Positions 49,802 through 59,580 of a stretch of 64,000 nt of DNA are shown piece after piece. Position 1 is the stretch's first letter, and every line of letters begins with the position of its first letter. Source of the stretch: Eubacterium sp. (GTDB taxonomy: Bacteria; Bacillota; Clostridia; Lachnospirales; Lachnospiraceae); the NCBI GenBank assembly GCA_017430325.1, contig JAFRNE010000032.1, forward strand, positions 154,870 to 218,869, read 5' to 3'. A program made the position numbers and the translations under genes. The notes beneath the pieces are model-generated. The model ran no database searches, had not been told where the DNA came from, and worked only from the letters and a program-made list of their open reading frames with translations.

Positions 49802-52800
49802 ATGATTCTTAGATGCAAAATGTGCGGTGGTCAACTGAATATTGAACCAGATTCAACTATCTGTGAGTGTGAGTACTGTGGTAGCAAGCAGACTATTCCA
49901 AATACTGACGATGAAAAACGTCTTAAGTTATATGAACGTGCAAATCGTCTACGTTTTGACTCGGAATTTGACAAGGCTGCCGGTGTTTATGAATCGATAG
50001 TCGCAGATTATCAGGAAGAAGCAGAAGCCTATTGGGGGCTTGTGCTTTGTAAGTATGGAATCGAGTATGTTGATGATCCAGCCACCGGTAAAAAAATACC
50101 GACATGTCACAGATCTTCTTTTGATAGCGTTATGGATGATTCCAACTTCGATTTGGTTATGGAAAACGCAGACTCTGTTGCTAGAGGTGTTTATCGTGAA
50201 GAGGCAAAGCAGATTGAAGAGATCAGAAAAGGTATCATAGAAGTATCTTCTTCGGAGGAGCCTTACGATATCTTTATATGTTACAAGGAAACTGATGAAA
50301 AAGGCGATAGAACGATAGATAGTGTTATTGCACAGGATGTTTACAATGAACTTACGGAAAAAGGATATCGTGTGTTCTTTTCACGTATCACTCTTGAGGA
50401 CAAACTTGGCCAGGAATATGAGCCGTATATATTTGCTGCGCTCAATTCTGCAAAGGTCATGCTTGCGTTTGGAACATCTTACGATTATTACAATGCGGTT
50501 TGGGTTAAGAATGAGTGGAGCCGTTTCCTAAAGTTGATTGCTGAGGGTCAGAAGAAGACTCTTATTCCGTGCTTTAAGGATATTGATGCATATGACATGC
50601 CAAAGGAGTTCAAGCATCTTCAAGCTCAGGATATGGGCAAGGTTGGTGCGGTACAGGATCTAGTCAGGGGTATTGATAAGATATTTGGAAAAGATAAGAA
50701 GGTTGTTGCAAGTGTGCTGGCTACAGGGAGTACGGATTATTCTTCGGATGTTCTGGATGCAAAGAATCAGGCACAGTTAAAGCGTGGCTTCATAGCTCTT
50801 GAGGACGAAGAGTGGAAAGATGCAAATGCATTTTTTGAAGAGGTTCTCAACTATAATGCTGAATGCGCGGAAGCTTATCTGGGCAAGTTTCTGGCAAAAG
50901 AGAAGAGTAAATCTCTGGAGGAATATTATAAAGGGTGGATACACAAAATCTCTGCGACAACAGATAAAATGGCGTCAAACGGATCGATGGTGGATAGGTG
51001 TGTTGCGTGTGAAATCGACGACGAGCTGATTGAATCGATTATTAAAAAATACTCGGTTAAAAGAACGGACGCAATAGGACTATCTGAAAAGGAAATCAGG
51101 AAACGATTTGTATTCGACAGGAATTATACGTCGTATCACAGCTCGTTGGTTTCTTATAAAGAGAGGTTTCTGAAAGGAATCGAAGAGGATAAGCAGCTTT
51201 CGAGAGCCAGAGCATATGCCGGAGAAAACCTTAAGGCTAATATTTTTGATGTGATAAGTGGTTTTGAGACGTATTTTAATGAGCGGATATCTCAGGAGGA
51301 AACTGAAAGGCATCAAAAAGAAGAAAGCATCAAAAAGAGCTACAAGAAGTATGTTGATAGTGTCGCAGAGGACATAAAGAAGGAATACGAGGAATATAAT
51401 GAAAAAAGGCTGAGTGATTTTACGGCTATAAAACAGTCTGCAAGGGACTATATCGAAGAGATAAATAATCCCGGAATAGCGCAAATGGAATCATGCCTAA
51501 GAGAATTAAAGACATATGATGATATGCCTGAATGTGATGCTGTGGCTGCAGATCTTTCAAAGGAGCTAAAGTACCGGAACGCAATCCTTATGGTGGATAA
51601 CAATGCCTGGAGCTCTGCAAAGATTCATTTTGAAGAGTTGAAGGATTATAAGGAGTCCGCTGCGCTTCTTCGTAAATGTGACCTGCGGATAGCGAGGGAT
51701 AAGGCTGAAAAGGAAGAGCAGGAGAGACAGGAAAAACTTCAGCAGGAAGAAAGGGAAAGAAAAGAACGTGCTGAGAAGGTAAGAAGGAAGAAGAAAAGGA
51801 GACGGATCGCTATATCTACTTTTGTTGTTCTGTTCCTGATTGCGGGAGGTGTGCTTGCAACGATATTCTATTTCATTCCGGAGTCGAAATATAAAAAGGC
51901 TTTAAAGAAAATGGATAATGAAGAATATAGCGAAGCGATTGAGTTGTTTGAGGAGTTGGGTGGATATAGGGATTCTAAAAGAAAGCTGGAAGAAGCGGAA
52001 AAGCTCGAGCATAAAGAGTATTTATATATGCGAGCTAAGAACTATCGTACAGCGAAACTGTTTCAAGACCCAATTGATTATTTGGAAGAAATCACTCCTT
52101 ACAAGGACTCGGAAGAGTTGTTAAAACAATATAAATATGAATATGGGGAGTACTTTATACAAGAGGAAAGCTATGACAGAGCGATCAAAACATTTGAGGA
52201 ATTGGGTGATTACAAGGACTCTAAGGAGAGAATACAATATATAAATGAATTAAAAGATAAAAAGAGTAAATATAAAGAAGCAGTAAAGCTATTTGCGACT
52301 TATTATTCCAAGGAAAGATATGAGATGGCTAGAGAGATATTTGAAGAATTAGGGGATTATAAAGATAGTTCTGAGTATTTGGATAAAATCAAGAGTATTC
52401 AGATATTTACAGATGAGAATATAACAGAAGTATCGGTTGGTGATTATGTGAATCTTGGTTTGTATGATGGAATGATTTCTTGGTATGTTGCAGATAAAAA
52501 GGATGATAAGCTTTTTTTGATAAGTACAACGGCTATCGGTGATGAAGTGTATTCTTATGCAGAGGTTGCAGGAAATTCTGCTCAGGAATCGTGGCTGGAA
52601 TGGTTTAAGGATTATTGTTTTTCTGAAAAGGAGAAAGAACTTATAGATACAGTGACTCTGTTGTCAAAAAGTGAAGCTGAAGAATATTTGGTTCCACATG
52701 TAATGATGACTCTTTATGACGATAATGGAGTAGCGCGATCATGGTGGCTAAAGGAGAATAATGGAGTTCGATATTCGGTCACTTTCACTGGGGAAATTCA

Positions 52801-52894
52801 GATTACTTCATCGCAGGGCTCAGTAAAGCATTATGTCAGACCGGCAATTTGGATACAATTGCCGTCGAAAAACACAAACAATAATGAGGAATAG
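49802..52894 (+). CDS. Zinc ribbon-TPR-TIR-TM-TPR-DUF6273-like protein (TIR paralogue 2)
   Basis: A 1030-residue protein with the same front part (zinc ribbon 4-27, TIR about 155-290, candidate catalytic Glu238 in WVKNEW). A long helical part leads to a basic stretch and one TM segment (about 675-697). The outer part has short repeats of the form ALELFEELGxYKDSxxxL (about 700-870, TPR-like) and a C-terminal domain with ISWYVADKK...LFLIS and VRPAIWI at the end, which fits DUF6273. Start ATG 49802 behind GAGAGG; the gene follows the first paralogue by 25 bases. The protein could detect an outer signal and act through the TIR inside. Confidence 0.88.
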   Translation: MILRCKMCGGQLNIEPDSTICECEYCGSKQTIPNTDDEKRLKLYERANRLRFDSEFDKAAGVYESIVADYQEEAEAYWGLVLCKYGIEYVDDPATGKKIPTCHRSSFDSVMDDSNFDLVMENADSVARGVYREEAKQIEEIRKGIIEVSSSEEPYDIFICYKETDEKGDRTIDSVIAQDVYNELTEKGYRVFFSRITLEDKLGQEYEPYIFAALNSAKVMLAFGTSYDYYNAVWVKNEWSRFLKLIAEGQKKTLIPCFKDIDAYDMPKEFKHLQAQDMGKVGAVQDLVRGIDKIFGKDKKVVASVLATGSTDYSSDVLDAKNQAQLKRGFIALEDEEWKDANAFFEEVLNYNAECAEAYLGKFLAKEKSKSLEEYYKGWIHKISATTDKMASNGSMVDRCVACEIDDELIESIIKKYSVKRTDAIGLSEKEIRKRFVFDRNYTSYHSSLVSYKERFLKGIEEDKQLSRARAYAGENLKANIFDVISGFETYFNERISQEETERHQKEESIKKSYKKYVDSVAEDIKKEYEEYNEKRLSDFTAIKQSARDYIEEINNPGIAQMESCLRELKTYDDMPECDAVAADLSKELKYRNAILMVDNNAWSSAKIHFEELKDYKESAALLRKCDLRIARDKAEKEEQERQEKLQQEERERKERAEKVRRKKKRRRIAISTFVVLFLIAGGVLATIFYFIPESKYKKALKKMDNEEYSEAIELFEELGGYRDSKRKLEEAEKLEHKEYLYMRAKNYRTAKLFQDPIDYLEEITPYKDSEELLKQYKYEYGEYFIQEESYDRAIKTFEELGDYKDSKERIQYINELKDKKSKYKEAVKLFATYYSKERYEMAREIFEELGDYKDSSEYLDKIKSIQIFTDENITEVSVGDYVNLGLYDGMISWYVADKKDDKLFLISTTAIGDEVYSYAEVAGNSAQESWLEWFKDYCFSEKEKELIDTVTLLSKSEAEEYLVPHVMMTLYDDNGVARSWWLKENNGVRYSVTFTGEIQITSSQGSVKHYVRPAIWIQLPSKNTNNNEE

Positions 52895-52900
52895 AAAACT

Positions 52901-53947
52901 ATGGATAAAATATCTTTCTTTTTTGGAGCTGGAGCAGAATGCAAAAACAATTTCGATATGCCGTCAGGTGACGAGTACGAAAAGGATACTCTTACACCAG
53001 ACGATTTTAGCAAAACATATGGCACATACATAAACAATAGATTTAATCGCACTTATTGCAATGATCAATATAAGTATGAAAAAAGAACGATTTCATCTTA
53101 TGCGAAGAAAACGTCGATAGAGTGTTTAAAAGCAAGACTTGATTTTTATTTTCATTCTATTATTTCGCCGAAAAATCATAAGATAAAATTCTCGTGTGTT
53201 TTCAGTTATTATTGGAGTTGCTATTTTGTGATTGTGAATTCTATTTTGAAGTATTTGAATAGTGTAAAACGGGGTGCTGACCTTAGAGATTATTACTATG
53301 GTGAAATGAATTATGACAAGGTGTTGTCAAATATGGTTGACTTTACAGAAAAACTATATTCTGTAGAAATATCTGATATGAATGATAATTATTATTCACT
53401 TATAAGAACGGAGTTGAATAAAAGAAAAGACTTGGAATGCGACGGGATTATAACTACAAATTATTTTCATTTTGCAGAAAAAATAATGGGTAAAGATACG
53501 GCGTATTTAAATGGAAATCTTAAAATGTTCGAATTTCCAGAATTATTGGAGGTTAGATCATTTTTGAATAGTGATAAAGAAATAGATTATGACAGGATTA
53601 ATGACTGTCTTTTCTTTCCATTTATCTTTGGTCAGTCAAATACTAAACCCATAGTATCCTCCAAACAAATAGTTGAATATAATAAATTCTACAACATTTT
53701 AAAGGGGTGTAAAATTCTGGTTGTTCTTGGATATTCCTTTGGGGAAACAGATAATCATATAAATTCATTTATTCATGATTATCTTGAAGACGGAAATAAA
53801 CTGATAGTTGTGAGTGAAGAAGATGATGAGGAAAAGCTAAAAGAACAATTACATACAACTAAAAAAATAGAAATATGCAAAGTGAAGTATTCAGATGGGA
53901 ATAAAAGAATAGTAACGAAAATCTTCGAAACAATAGAAAAACACTAG
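52901..53947 (+). CDS. SIR2-like protein with His-to-Asn change (second copy)
   Basis: A 348-residue protein with a SIR2-type start KISFFFGAGAE (residues 3-13) and MPSGDEYE, GIITTNYFHFAE near 183-194 and LVVLGYSFGETDNHINSF near 275-292. At the position of the catalytic His (usual form LHGS) the sequence reads YLNGNL, with Asn204. If the alignment holds, hydrolysis of NAD+ would be impaired and the protein may bind a nucleotide instead. It starts six bases after the second TIR gene, so it belongs to the same transcript. It is not closely similar to the first SIR2 protein. Confidence 0.78.
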   Translation: MDKISFFFGAGAECKNNFDMPSGDEYEKDTLTPDDFSKTYGTYINNRFNRTYCNDQYKYEKRTISSYAKKTSIECLKARLDFYFHSIISPKNHKIKFSCVFSYYWSCYFVIVNSILKYLNSVKRGADLRDYYYGEMNYDKVLSNMVDFTEKLYSVEISDMNDNYYSLIRTELNKRKDLECDGIITTNYFHFAEKIMGKDTAYLNGNLKMFEFPELLEVRSFLNSDKEIDYDRINDCLFFPFIFGQSNTKPIVSSKQIVEYNKFYNILKGCKILVVLGYSFGETDNHINSFIHDYLEDGNKLIVVSEEDDEEKLKEQLHTTKKIEICKVKYSDGNKRIVTKIFETIEKH

Positions 53948-54034
53948 TTGAATAAATATAGATGCCTAAATAAAAAGAAGAAAACTTAAAAGTTAGATGA
54001 TGATTTAAAAAACTGTAACTATGGGGATTAAACT

Positions 54035-56935
54035 ATGGCAATAATAAAATGCAAAATGTGCGGTGGAGACCTGAATATAGAGTCGGATTCAACTATCTGT
54101 GAATGTGAGTACTGTGGAAGTAAGCAAACCATTCCGAATACAGAAGATGAAAAGCGTCTTAAGTTATATGAAAGAGCCAACCGTCTCCGCTTTGACTCAG
54201 AGTTTGACAAGGCAGCTGGAGTGTATGAATCGATAGTCGCAGATTACCAGGAAGAAGCAGAAGCCTATTGGGGGCTTGTGCTTTGTAAGTATGGAATTGA
54301 GTACGTTGATGATCCAACTACCGGTAAGAAGATACCTACATGTCATAGATCTTCTTTTGATAGTGTTATGGATGATTCCAACTTCGATTTGGTTATGGAA
54401 AACGCAGACTCTGTTGCTAGAGGTATTTATCGTGAAGAGGCAAAGCAGATTGAAGAGATCAGAAAAGGTATCATAGAAGTATCTTCTACCGAAGAGCCTT
54501 ATGACATATTTATCTGCTACAAAGAAACCGATGAGAAAGGCGACAGAACAATAGATAGCGTTATTGCACAGGATGTCTACAACGAGTTGACGGAAAAGGG
54601 ATATCGTGTGTTCTTTTCGCGTATCACACTTGAAGATAAGCTTGGCCAGGAATATGAGCCATATATATTTGCTGCACTCAATTCTGCAAAGGTCATGCTG
54701 GCATTCGGTACTTCTTATGATTACTACAATGCAGTTTGGGTTAAGAACGAGTGGAGCCGTTTCCTTAAGCTGATTGTAGAAGGACAGAAGAAGACACTCA
54801 TTCCATGCTTCAAGGATATTGACGCCTATGATATTCCGAAGGAGTTCAAGCATCTTCAGGCTCAGGATATGGGCAAGGTGGGGGCTATTCAGGATCTTGT
54901 TAGGGGCATTGACAAGATATTTGGAAATAATAATAAAACGGTGATCGTTAATAATACTGGAAGTATTGAATATACGTCAAGTGTATTGGATGCTAAAAAT
55001 GCCGCTCAGCTGAAGAGGGGCTTTATCGCATTGGAAGACGGAGAGTGGGACAAAGCTAACAACTTCTTTGAAGAAGTTTTGAATTACAACGCTGAGTGTG
55101 CGGAGGCGTATCTGGGTGAATTTCTATCGAAAGATAATAGTAAGTCCTTGGACGAGTATCGTGAAAAATGGGAAGCAAAGATAAGAACCACAGCAGAAAG
55201 GATGAAATCCAATGAGAATCAGCTGGAGACATATACCGCATGTGATGCCGATTTGAACCTGATTAATTTAATAGTAAATAAATACTCCATTAATCGACCG
55301 GATGCAACAGGTTTATCGGAGACAGAAATAAGAAATGCATTCGAGTTTGACAGAAACTATTCATCGTCTTGTAATGCACTTTTTTCTTACAAAGACAGAT
55401 TTTTAAAGGGGATTGAAGATGATAAACAATTATCCAGAGCGAAAGCATATGCAGATGATAAGCTAAAAGCAGAAATAGAAGCGGTATTGAATTCATTCGA
55501 GTCTGTTTTTGATGATTTGCTTTCCAAAGAAGAAGCGGAAAAGAAGAAAAAGGATGAAGCGACTAAAGAGGGTTATCGTTGTCATATCGAATTTGTGGCA
55601 AATGATGTAAAAAAACGAAACGAGGAATACTATACAAAAAGACATGCGGATTATGAGTCATTAAAGCAAACAGTTATAGATAGCATTGAAGGAAGAACAA
55701 ATCCAGGAAAAGCTCAATTAGAAAAGTATTCAAGAGATATGGTAGCATATGATGATATGCCGGATAGTGCGGATTTACTTGATGCGATTTCAAAGGAAAT
55801 CAAGTACCAGAATGCAATTCTTTTGATGAGTAATAAGGTCTATTATGGTGCAAAGAATGAATTTGAAAAACTGAATGGATATAAAGAATCTGTTTCCAGG
55901 CTTAAAGAATGCAATATAGAGATTGCAAGGCTTGAGGTTGAAAAAGAGGAAGAGGAACGAAAAAGAGCCGAGGAAAAAGAAAAAGAGCAAAGACAAATTG
56001 AAGAACGTCTGAGAATTGAAAATAGACGAAGACACAAAAGAAAAAGAATAGTGGCTTTCTCTATCATTGGAATACTTCTGATAAGCGTGGCTTGCCTTAT
56101 TTGGTTTGTTGTTATTCCAAATATAGAAGAAGGAAAACTTGAACGAAAGTACCTTAAGGCTGAAGAGGCTATAGATAAACAACAATATGAGGAGGCTGCT
56201 GAATTATACGCTGAGTTAGGTGATTATAAAAAATCTCAAATAATGAATCAGCTTTTAATGGCTTATAATACTACTGACTATTTTAAAGCGCTAAGTATAT
56301 ATCAGGATAATGAAGAAGATATAGATATTACATCGAAAGAAAGAATAGAGGGGTTGTGTGTTAAAAGAATATATGAGAATATAGACAGTTTATTAATGGG
56401 AAAAAAATATGACCAAGCACTGACTCAATATGAGGAATTAGCGGGTAAGATAAGCGTTAAATCGTATAGATACGATTCATATACAATCGAAAAAGCAAGA
56501 GACTTTTGCGAAGTATATAAGGTGTTAATAAACATTAACGATGGAGATGAGCATGGGCTGGGTGACATATGCGAAGGCTTGAGCTTATATATAGATAATC
56601 TTGAACAATTAGATAACCAGATAATTGACTACGTGTGTAGTATGAATGGTCAATGGTTACGCATGAAAGATGAAGATAAGAACAGTGGTGATATTCATGA
56701 AATTAGCACTGATTATCAAGAAAGTTTAGGAAATAAACTTTACAATGGAAGAATTGATGAAACCAGTTATATGGAAGTTAGCTATAAATCAGGGAAGTAT
56801 TATTTGTCCTATCTTAATGCGGATTATTATGAAGAGATAATAAAATATGACAAAGGAAATAATGAAATGCAAACGCATGCCTATCACGATGATAAACATG
56901 GGTATGATGAAATAAGGTATTACAAAAGAAAATAA
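54035..56935 (+). CDS. Zinc ribbon-TPR-TIR-TM protein (TIR paralogue 3)
   Basis: A 966-residue protein: zinc ribbon (5-28), TPR-like part, TIR domain with candidate catalytic Glu239, helical middle, basic stretch, one TM segment (about 670-695), and an outer part that begins with a TPR-like repeat (EAAELYAELGDYKKS) and ends in a domain not recognised, with YYLSYLNADYYEEI near the C-terminus. The DNA of its first third is a mosaic: until about 54570 it follows paralogue 2, and then it follows paralogue 1. Start behind GGGG(ATTAAACT). It is 87 bases after the second SIR2 gene. Confidence 0.87.
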   Translation: MAIIKCKMCGGDLNIESDSTICECEYCGSKQTIPNTEDEKRLKLYERANRLRFDSEFDKAAGVYESIVADYQEEAEAYWGLVLCKYGIEYVDDPTTGKKIPTCHRSSFDSVMDDSNFDLVMENADSVARGIYREEAKQIEEIRKGIIEVSSTEEPYDIFICYKETDEKGDRTIDSVIAQDVYNELTEKGYRVFFSRITLEDKLGQEYEPYIFAALNSAKVMLAFGTSYDYYNAVWVKNEWSRFLKLIVEGQKKTLIPCFKDIDAYDIPKEFKHLQAQDMGKVGAIQDLVRGIDKIFGNNNKTVIVNNTGSIEYTSSVLDAKNAAQLKRGFIALEDGEWDKANNFFEEVLNYNAECAEAYLGEFLSKDNSKSLDEYREKWEAKIRTTAERMKSNENQLETYTACDADLNLINLIVNKYSINRPDATGLSETEIRNAFEFDRNYSSSCNALFSYKDRFLKGIEDDKQLSRAKAYADDKLKAEIEAVLNSFESVFDDLLSKEEAEKKKKDEATKEGYRCHIEFVANDVKKRNEEYYTKRHADYESLKQTVIDSIEGRTNPGKAQLEKYSRDMVAYDDMPDSADLLDAISKEIKYQNAILLMSNKVYYGAKNEFEKLNGYKESVSRLKECNIEIARLEVEKEEEERKRAEEKEKEQRQIEERLRIENRRRHKRKRIVAFSIIGILLISVACLIWFVVIPNIEEGKLERKYLKAEEAIDKQQYEEAAELYAELGDYKKSQIMNQLLMAYNTTDYFKALSIYQDNEEDIDITSKERIEGLCVKRIYENIDSLLMGKKYDQALTQYEELAGKISVKSYRYDSYTIEKARDFCEVYKVLININDGDEHGLGDICEGLSLYIDNLEQLDNQIIDYVCSMNGQWLRMKDEDKNSGDIHEISTDYQESLGNKLYNGRIDETSYMEVSYKSGKYYLSYLNADYYEEIIKYDKGNNEMQTHAYHDDKHGYDEIRYYKRK

Positions 56936-56977
56936 GGCGAAAATTCCGATTTACCCTTATATATTGGAGGATAATTC

Positions 56978-57646
56978 ATGGGGAAGATATGTACGTTGTA
57001 TAAATACTGTCCATTAAATGAGGATTTGATTAAAATTATAGAAAGCAATAGATTACGCATGAGTGATGGGATAAATTTTAATGATCCATTTGATTTAGTT
57101 GTTGCTAATAAAAACTCTATGAAACAAGAAAAAATAAAGGGAATAAGAGTATTGTGCCTAACAAATAGTTATGAAAACAAAATGATGTGGGCGCATTATT
57201 CGGATGGACATAAGGGTGTGTGTTTAACAATTGAGCTTGATAATATAGATGATATTTATCCAGTAATCTATACTAGAGAAAGAGTATTTACTGATACCAA
57301 CATTGAAGAGGTGATCAAAAGAGGCACAATAAAAGCAAAAAGGAATCTTAAAAAATCATATGACGGGCTTGTGAGAAAAAAGAAAATAGCATTATTGAAA
57401 AGCAAAAGTTGGATGTACGAATGTGAATACCGAATAATTGAATTCCCCGAAGATTGTCATAAGGATGTATATAGAGATGTGAATATTAAAAATGTTTACT
57501 TAGGTGTAAATGTAGATTCTTCTTCAAAAGATTATAACGACTTAATAGAATTATGCGGAATTAAGAATATAACAGTAAAACAAATGGAGATGAGTAAAAA
57601 ATGCTATAGAATACAGTATACAAATAGAGAGGGAAGGAGATTATAA
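56978..57646 (+). CDS. DUF2971 protein
   Basis: A 222-residue protein with the DUF2971 pattern: LYKYCPL at the N-terminus, NRLRMSDGINFNDPFDL (about 26-42), MMWAHYSDGHKGVCLTIE (about 69-86) and WMYECEYRII (about 147-156). The family is frequent in defence islands and near abortive-infection genes; activity is unknown. It has TTGGAGG as ribosome site and a two-base gap to the SPFH gene, so it is cotranscribed with that gene and likely with the TIR genes. Confidence 0.88.
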   Translation: MGKICTLYKYCPLNEDLIKIIESNRLRMSDGINFNDPFDLVVANKNSMKQEKIKGIRVLCLTNSYENKMMWAHYSDGHKGVCLTIELDNIDDIYPVIYTRERVFTDTNIEEVIKRGTIKAKRNLKKSYDGLVRKKKIALLKSKSWMYECEYRIIEFPEDCHKDVYRDVNIKNVYLGVNVDSSSKDYNDLIELCGIKNITVKQMEMSKKCYRIQYTNREGRRL

Positions 57647-57648
57647 GC

Positions 57649-59568
57649 ATGTCAAAATTCATAATAGAATGCCCGGTTTGTGGATGTTATTCAGAGGCAT
57701 CAAACGGAATATTTGGAATGTTTGGAACTAAGCATATAGATTGTTCCTGCGGAAATGTTATTCATGTGGCCACCGACAAGATGGCTTCGCGTGAGTGTCC
57801 GCACTGTAAGAATATGGTTGTATTTGATCAGAGCAAGGGTGACAAGGCTCTCTGCCCGGTCTGCAAGGAGAAGATTAATTCATCTGAAAGTATAAGAAAC
57901 CGAGTGAAGTTCAGGTGCCCGACATGTAATTGCGAGCTTTCGGCAGATATAAATGCGAGAAGTTATACCTGTCCTTTGTGTGATACAAGGGTTGATGTGG
58001 CGGCTGAGGCAGCTAAGGAAAAAATCCGCAGTGAAGGCCTGATCAGCGTTATCAAATACGAAGGGCCGAATGATGTATTTGTCTGGAAACATCCGATAGA
58101 GGACTTCAACATGGGCTCACAGCTCATCGTTCATGAGTCGCAGGAGGCTATATTCTTCAAGGATGGCAAGGCTCTTGATCTGTTCGGTTCTGGTAGATAT
58201 ACGCTTGCTACACAGAATCTGCCGATATTGGAGAATCTGTATAAGCTGCCTACTGGTGGAAATGAAGTGTTCCATTCGGAAGTGTATTTTATAAACCTTG
58301 TTACCCAGATGGGTATCAAGTGGGGAACCGATTCCAAGGTCAGGATGTTTGATCCGGCGTCGGGGCTACATATCGAGATTGGTGCGAGTGGTAACTTCAA
58401 CCTCCGGGTAAATGATTCCAGAAAACTTCTGCTGAAGGTTGTCGGTACGACCGGTGGACTTGGCCAGACTGAGGTTCTTTCGACTCAGACCGGTCTCTCG
58501 GCAGGAAAGTTCAAGGCTATGATCATGAACAAGGTTAAGTCGAACCTTGCCAGATTGATCAAGGAAAACAATATAAATATTCTCGAGGTTGATTCATATA
58601 TGGACATCCTTTCGGATGCGATGAAGACGACCATCAACGAGGATCTTGATGAATACGGAATGGTTATGCCGGAGTTCTATATCACTACGATCATGACTCC
58701 GGACGATGATCCTGACTTCAGGCGTCTCAAGAGGCAGTTTGCGGAGAGGACTCTCAGCGTAAGGCAGGAAGAGATCAGAAAAGCTGAGGCAGAGGCTGCT
58801 CAGGGAAGAAAGATTGTTGAGGCTCAGACCGAAGCTCAACTGAAGGTTGTTAGTGCTCAGGGCGAGGCTGAGGCTATCAAGTTGAAGGCTCAGGCAGAAG
58901 CTGAAGCATATAAGATGCAGGCCTTTGCGGAGGCTGCGGAAATGCAAGCGAAGGGTTATACCTATCAGCAGGAGACTGCAAGACAGGTTGGCCTCGAAGC
59001 TATGCAAAATGGTATTACCGGAGGTGGTTCCGGTGGTGGCGGAAGTCTTGGTGATCTTGCCGGACTTGGTGTTACGCTCGGCGCTATGGGCGGTGTGATA
59101 AATATGACTAAAGAGGCGATGAATCCTATCATGGGTCAGTCAGCTGACATCGGAGCCGGATTCGGAGCGGTTGTTGCAGGGCAGACTGCTAATGCGCAGG
59201 GCGGTGTACCTGGTGCTCAAGGCGGTGTACCGAATGGCGGCGTCGTTGCTGGCGGTGGTGCCGGACAGGTCGTTAGTACGCTTCAGACCGGTTCGTGGAT
59301 ATGCCCATCATGCGGTACGAAGGATATCACAAGCAAGTTCTGTCCGGAGTGTGGAGCTGCAAAACCGATACCTGTAGTGGCAGATAGCTGGACTTGTCCG
59401 GGATGTGGTATGAAGGGTATTTCAAGTAAATTCTGTCCGGAGTGTGGAACGAAGAGACCGGATGCTGTTCAGAATGTTGCGCCGGATACCTGGACCTGTC
59501 CATCATGTGGAACTAAGGATATTAATGGCAAATTCTGCCCAGAGTGCGGCAGGAAGAGAGATATGTAA
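57649..59568 (+). CDS. SPFH-domain protein with zinc ribbons at both ends
   Basis: A 639-residue protein. The first 125 residues hold Cys pairs (CPVC, CSC, CPHC, CPVC, CPTC, CPLC) forming about three zinc ribbons. An SPFH/band-7-like domain of the YdjI type (once called virion core protein-like) spans about 135-370 (VFVWKHPIEDFNMGSQLIVHES). A long Ala/Glu/Gln coiled coil follows (about 370-445), then a Gly-rich stretch and three tandem zinc ribbons at the end (CPSCGTKD...CPECG three times). It probably forms a membrane-associated ring or scaffold. GAGGGAAGGAG precedes the ATG. Confidence 0.88.
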   Translation: MSKFIIECPVCGCYSEASNGIFGMFGTKHIDCSCGNVIHVATDKMASRECPHCKNMVVFDQSKGDKALCPVCKEKINSSESIRNRVKFRCPTCNCELSADINARSYTCPLCDTRVDVAAEAAKEKIRSEGLISVIKYEGPNDVFVWKHPIEDFNMGSQLIVHESQEAIFFKDGKALDLFGSGRYTLATQNLPILENLYKLPTGGNEVFHSEVYFINLVTQMGIKWGTDSKVRMFDPASGLHIEIGASGNFNLRVNDSRKLLLKVVGTTGGLGQTEVLSTQTGLSAGKFKAMIMNKVKSNLARLIKENNINILEVDSYMDILSDAMKTTINEDLDEYGMVMPEFYITTIMTPDDDPDFRRLKRQFAERTLSVRQEEIRKAEAEAAQGRKIVEAQTEAQLKVVSAQGEAEAIKLKAQAEAEAYKMQAFAEAAEMQAKGYTYQQETARQVGLEAMQNGITGGGSGGGGSLGDLAGLGVTLGAMGGVINMTKEAMNPIMGQSADIGAGFGAVVAGQTANAQGGVPGAQGGVPNGGVVAGGGAGQVVSTLQTGSWICPSCGTKDITSKFCPECGAAKPIPVVADSWTCPGCGMKGISSKFCPECGTKRPDAVQNVAPDTWTCPSCGTKDINGKFCPECGRKRDM

Positions 59569-59580
59569 GGGGGCGGTATC

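Noticed and set aside
54197..54853. Minus-strand frame of 218 codons, repeated in part at 48028-48333
   Set aside because: It is the reverse complement of the conserved TIR coding region, so its repetition only reflects the paralogy of the TIR genes.
46592..54930. Canonical Thoeris system (ThsA/ThsB)
   Set aside because: ThsA has a SIR2 part followed by SLOG, which is not seen here, and the TIR proteins have zinc ribbons and TM segments. Only the SIR2 plus TIR pairing is shared, so the name was not used.
57649..59568. Prophage or viral gene (this SPFH type has been labelled virion core protein-like)
   Set aside because: No capsid, terminase, integrase or tail genes are nearby. The protein is a bacterial SPFH/zinc-ribbon type.
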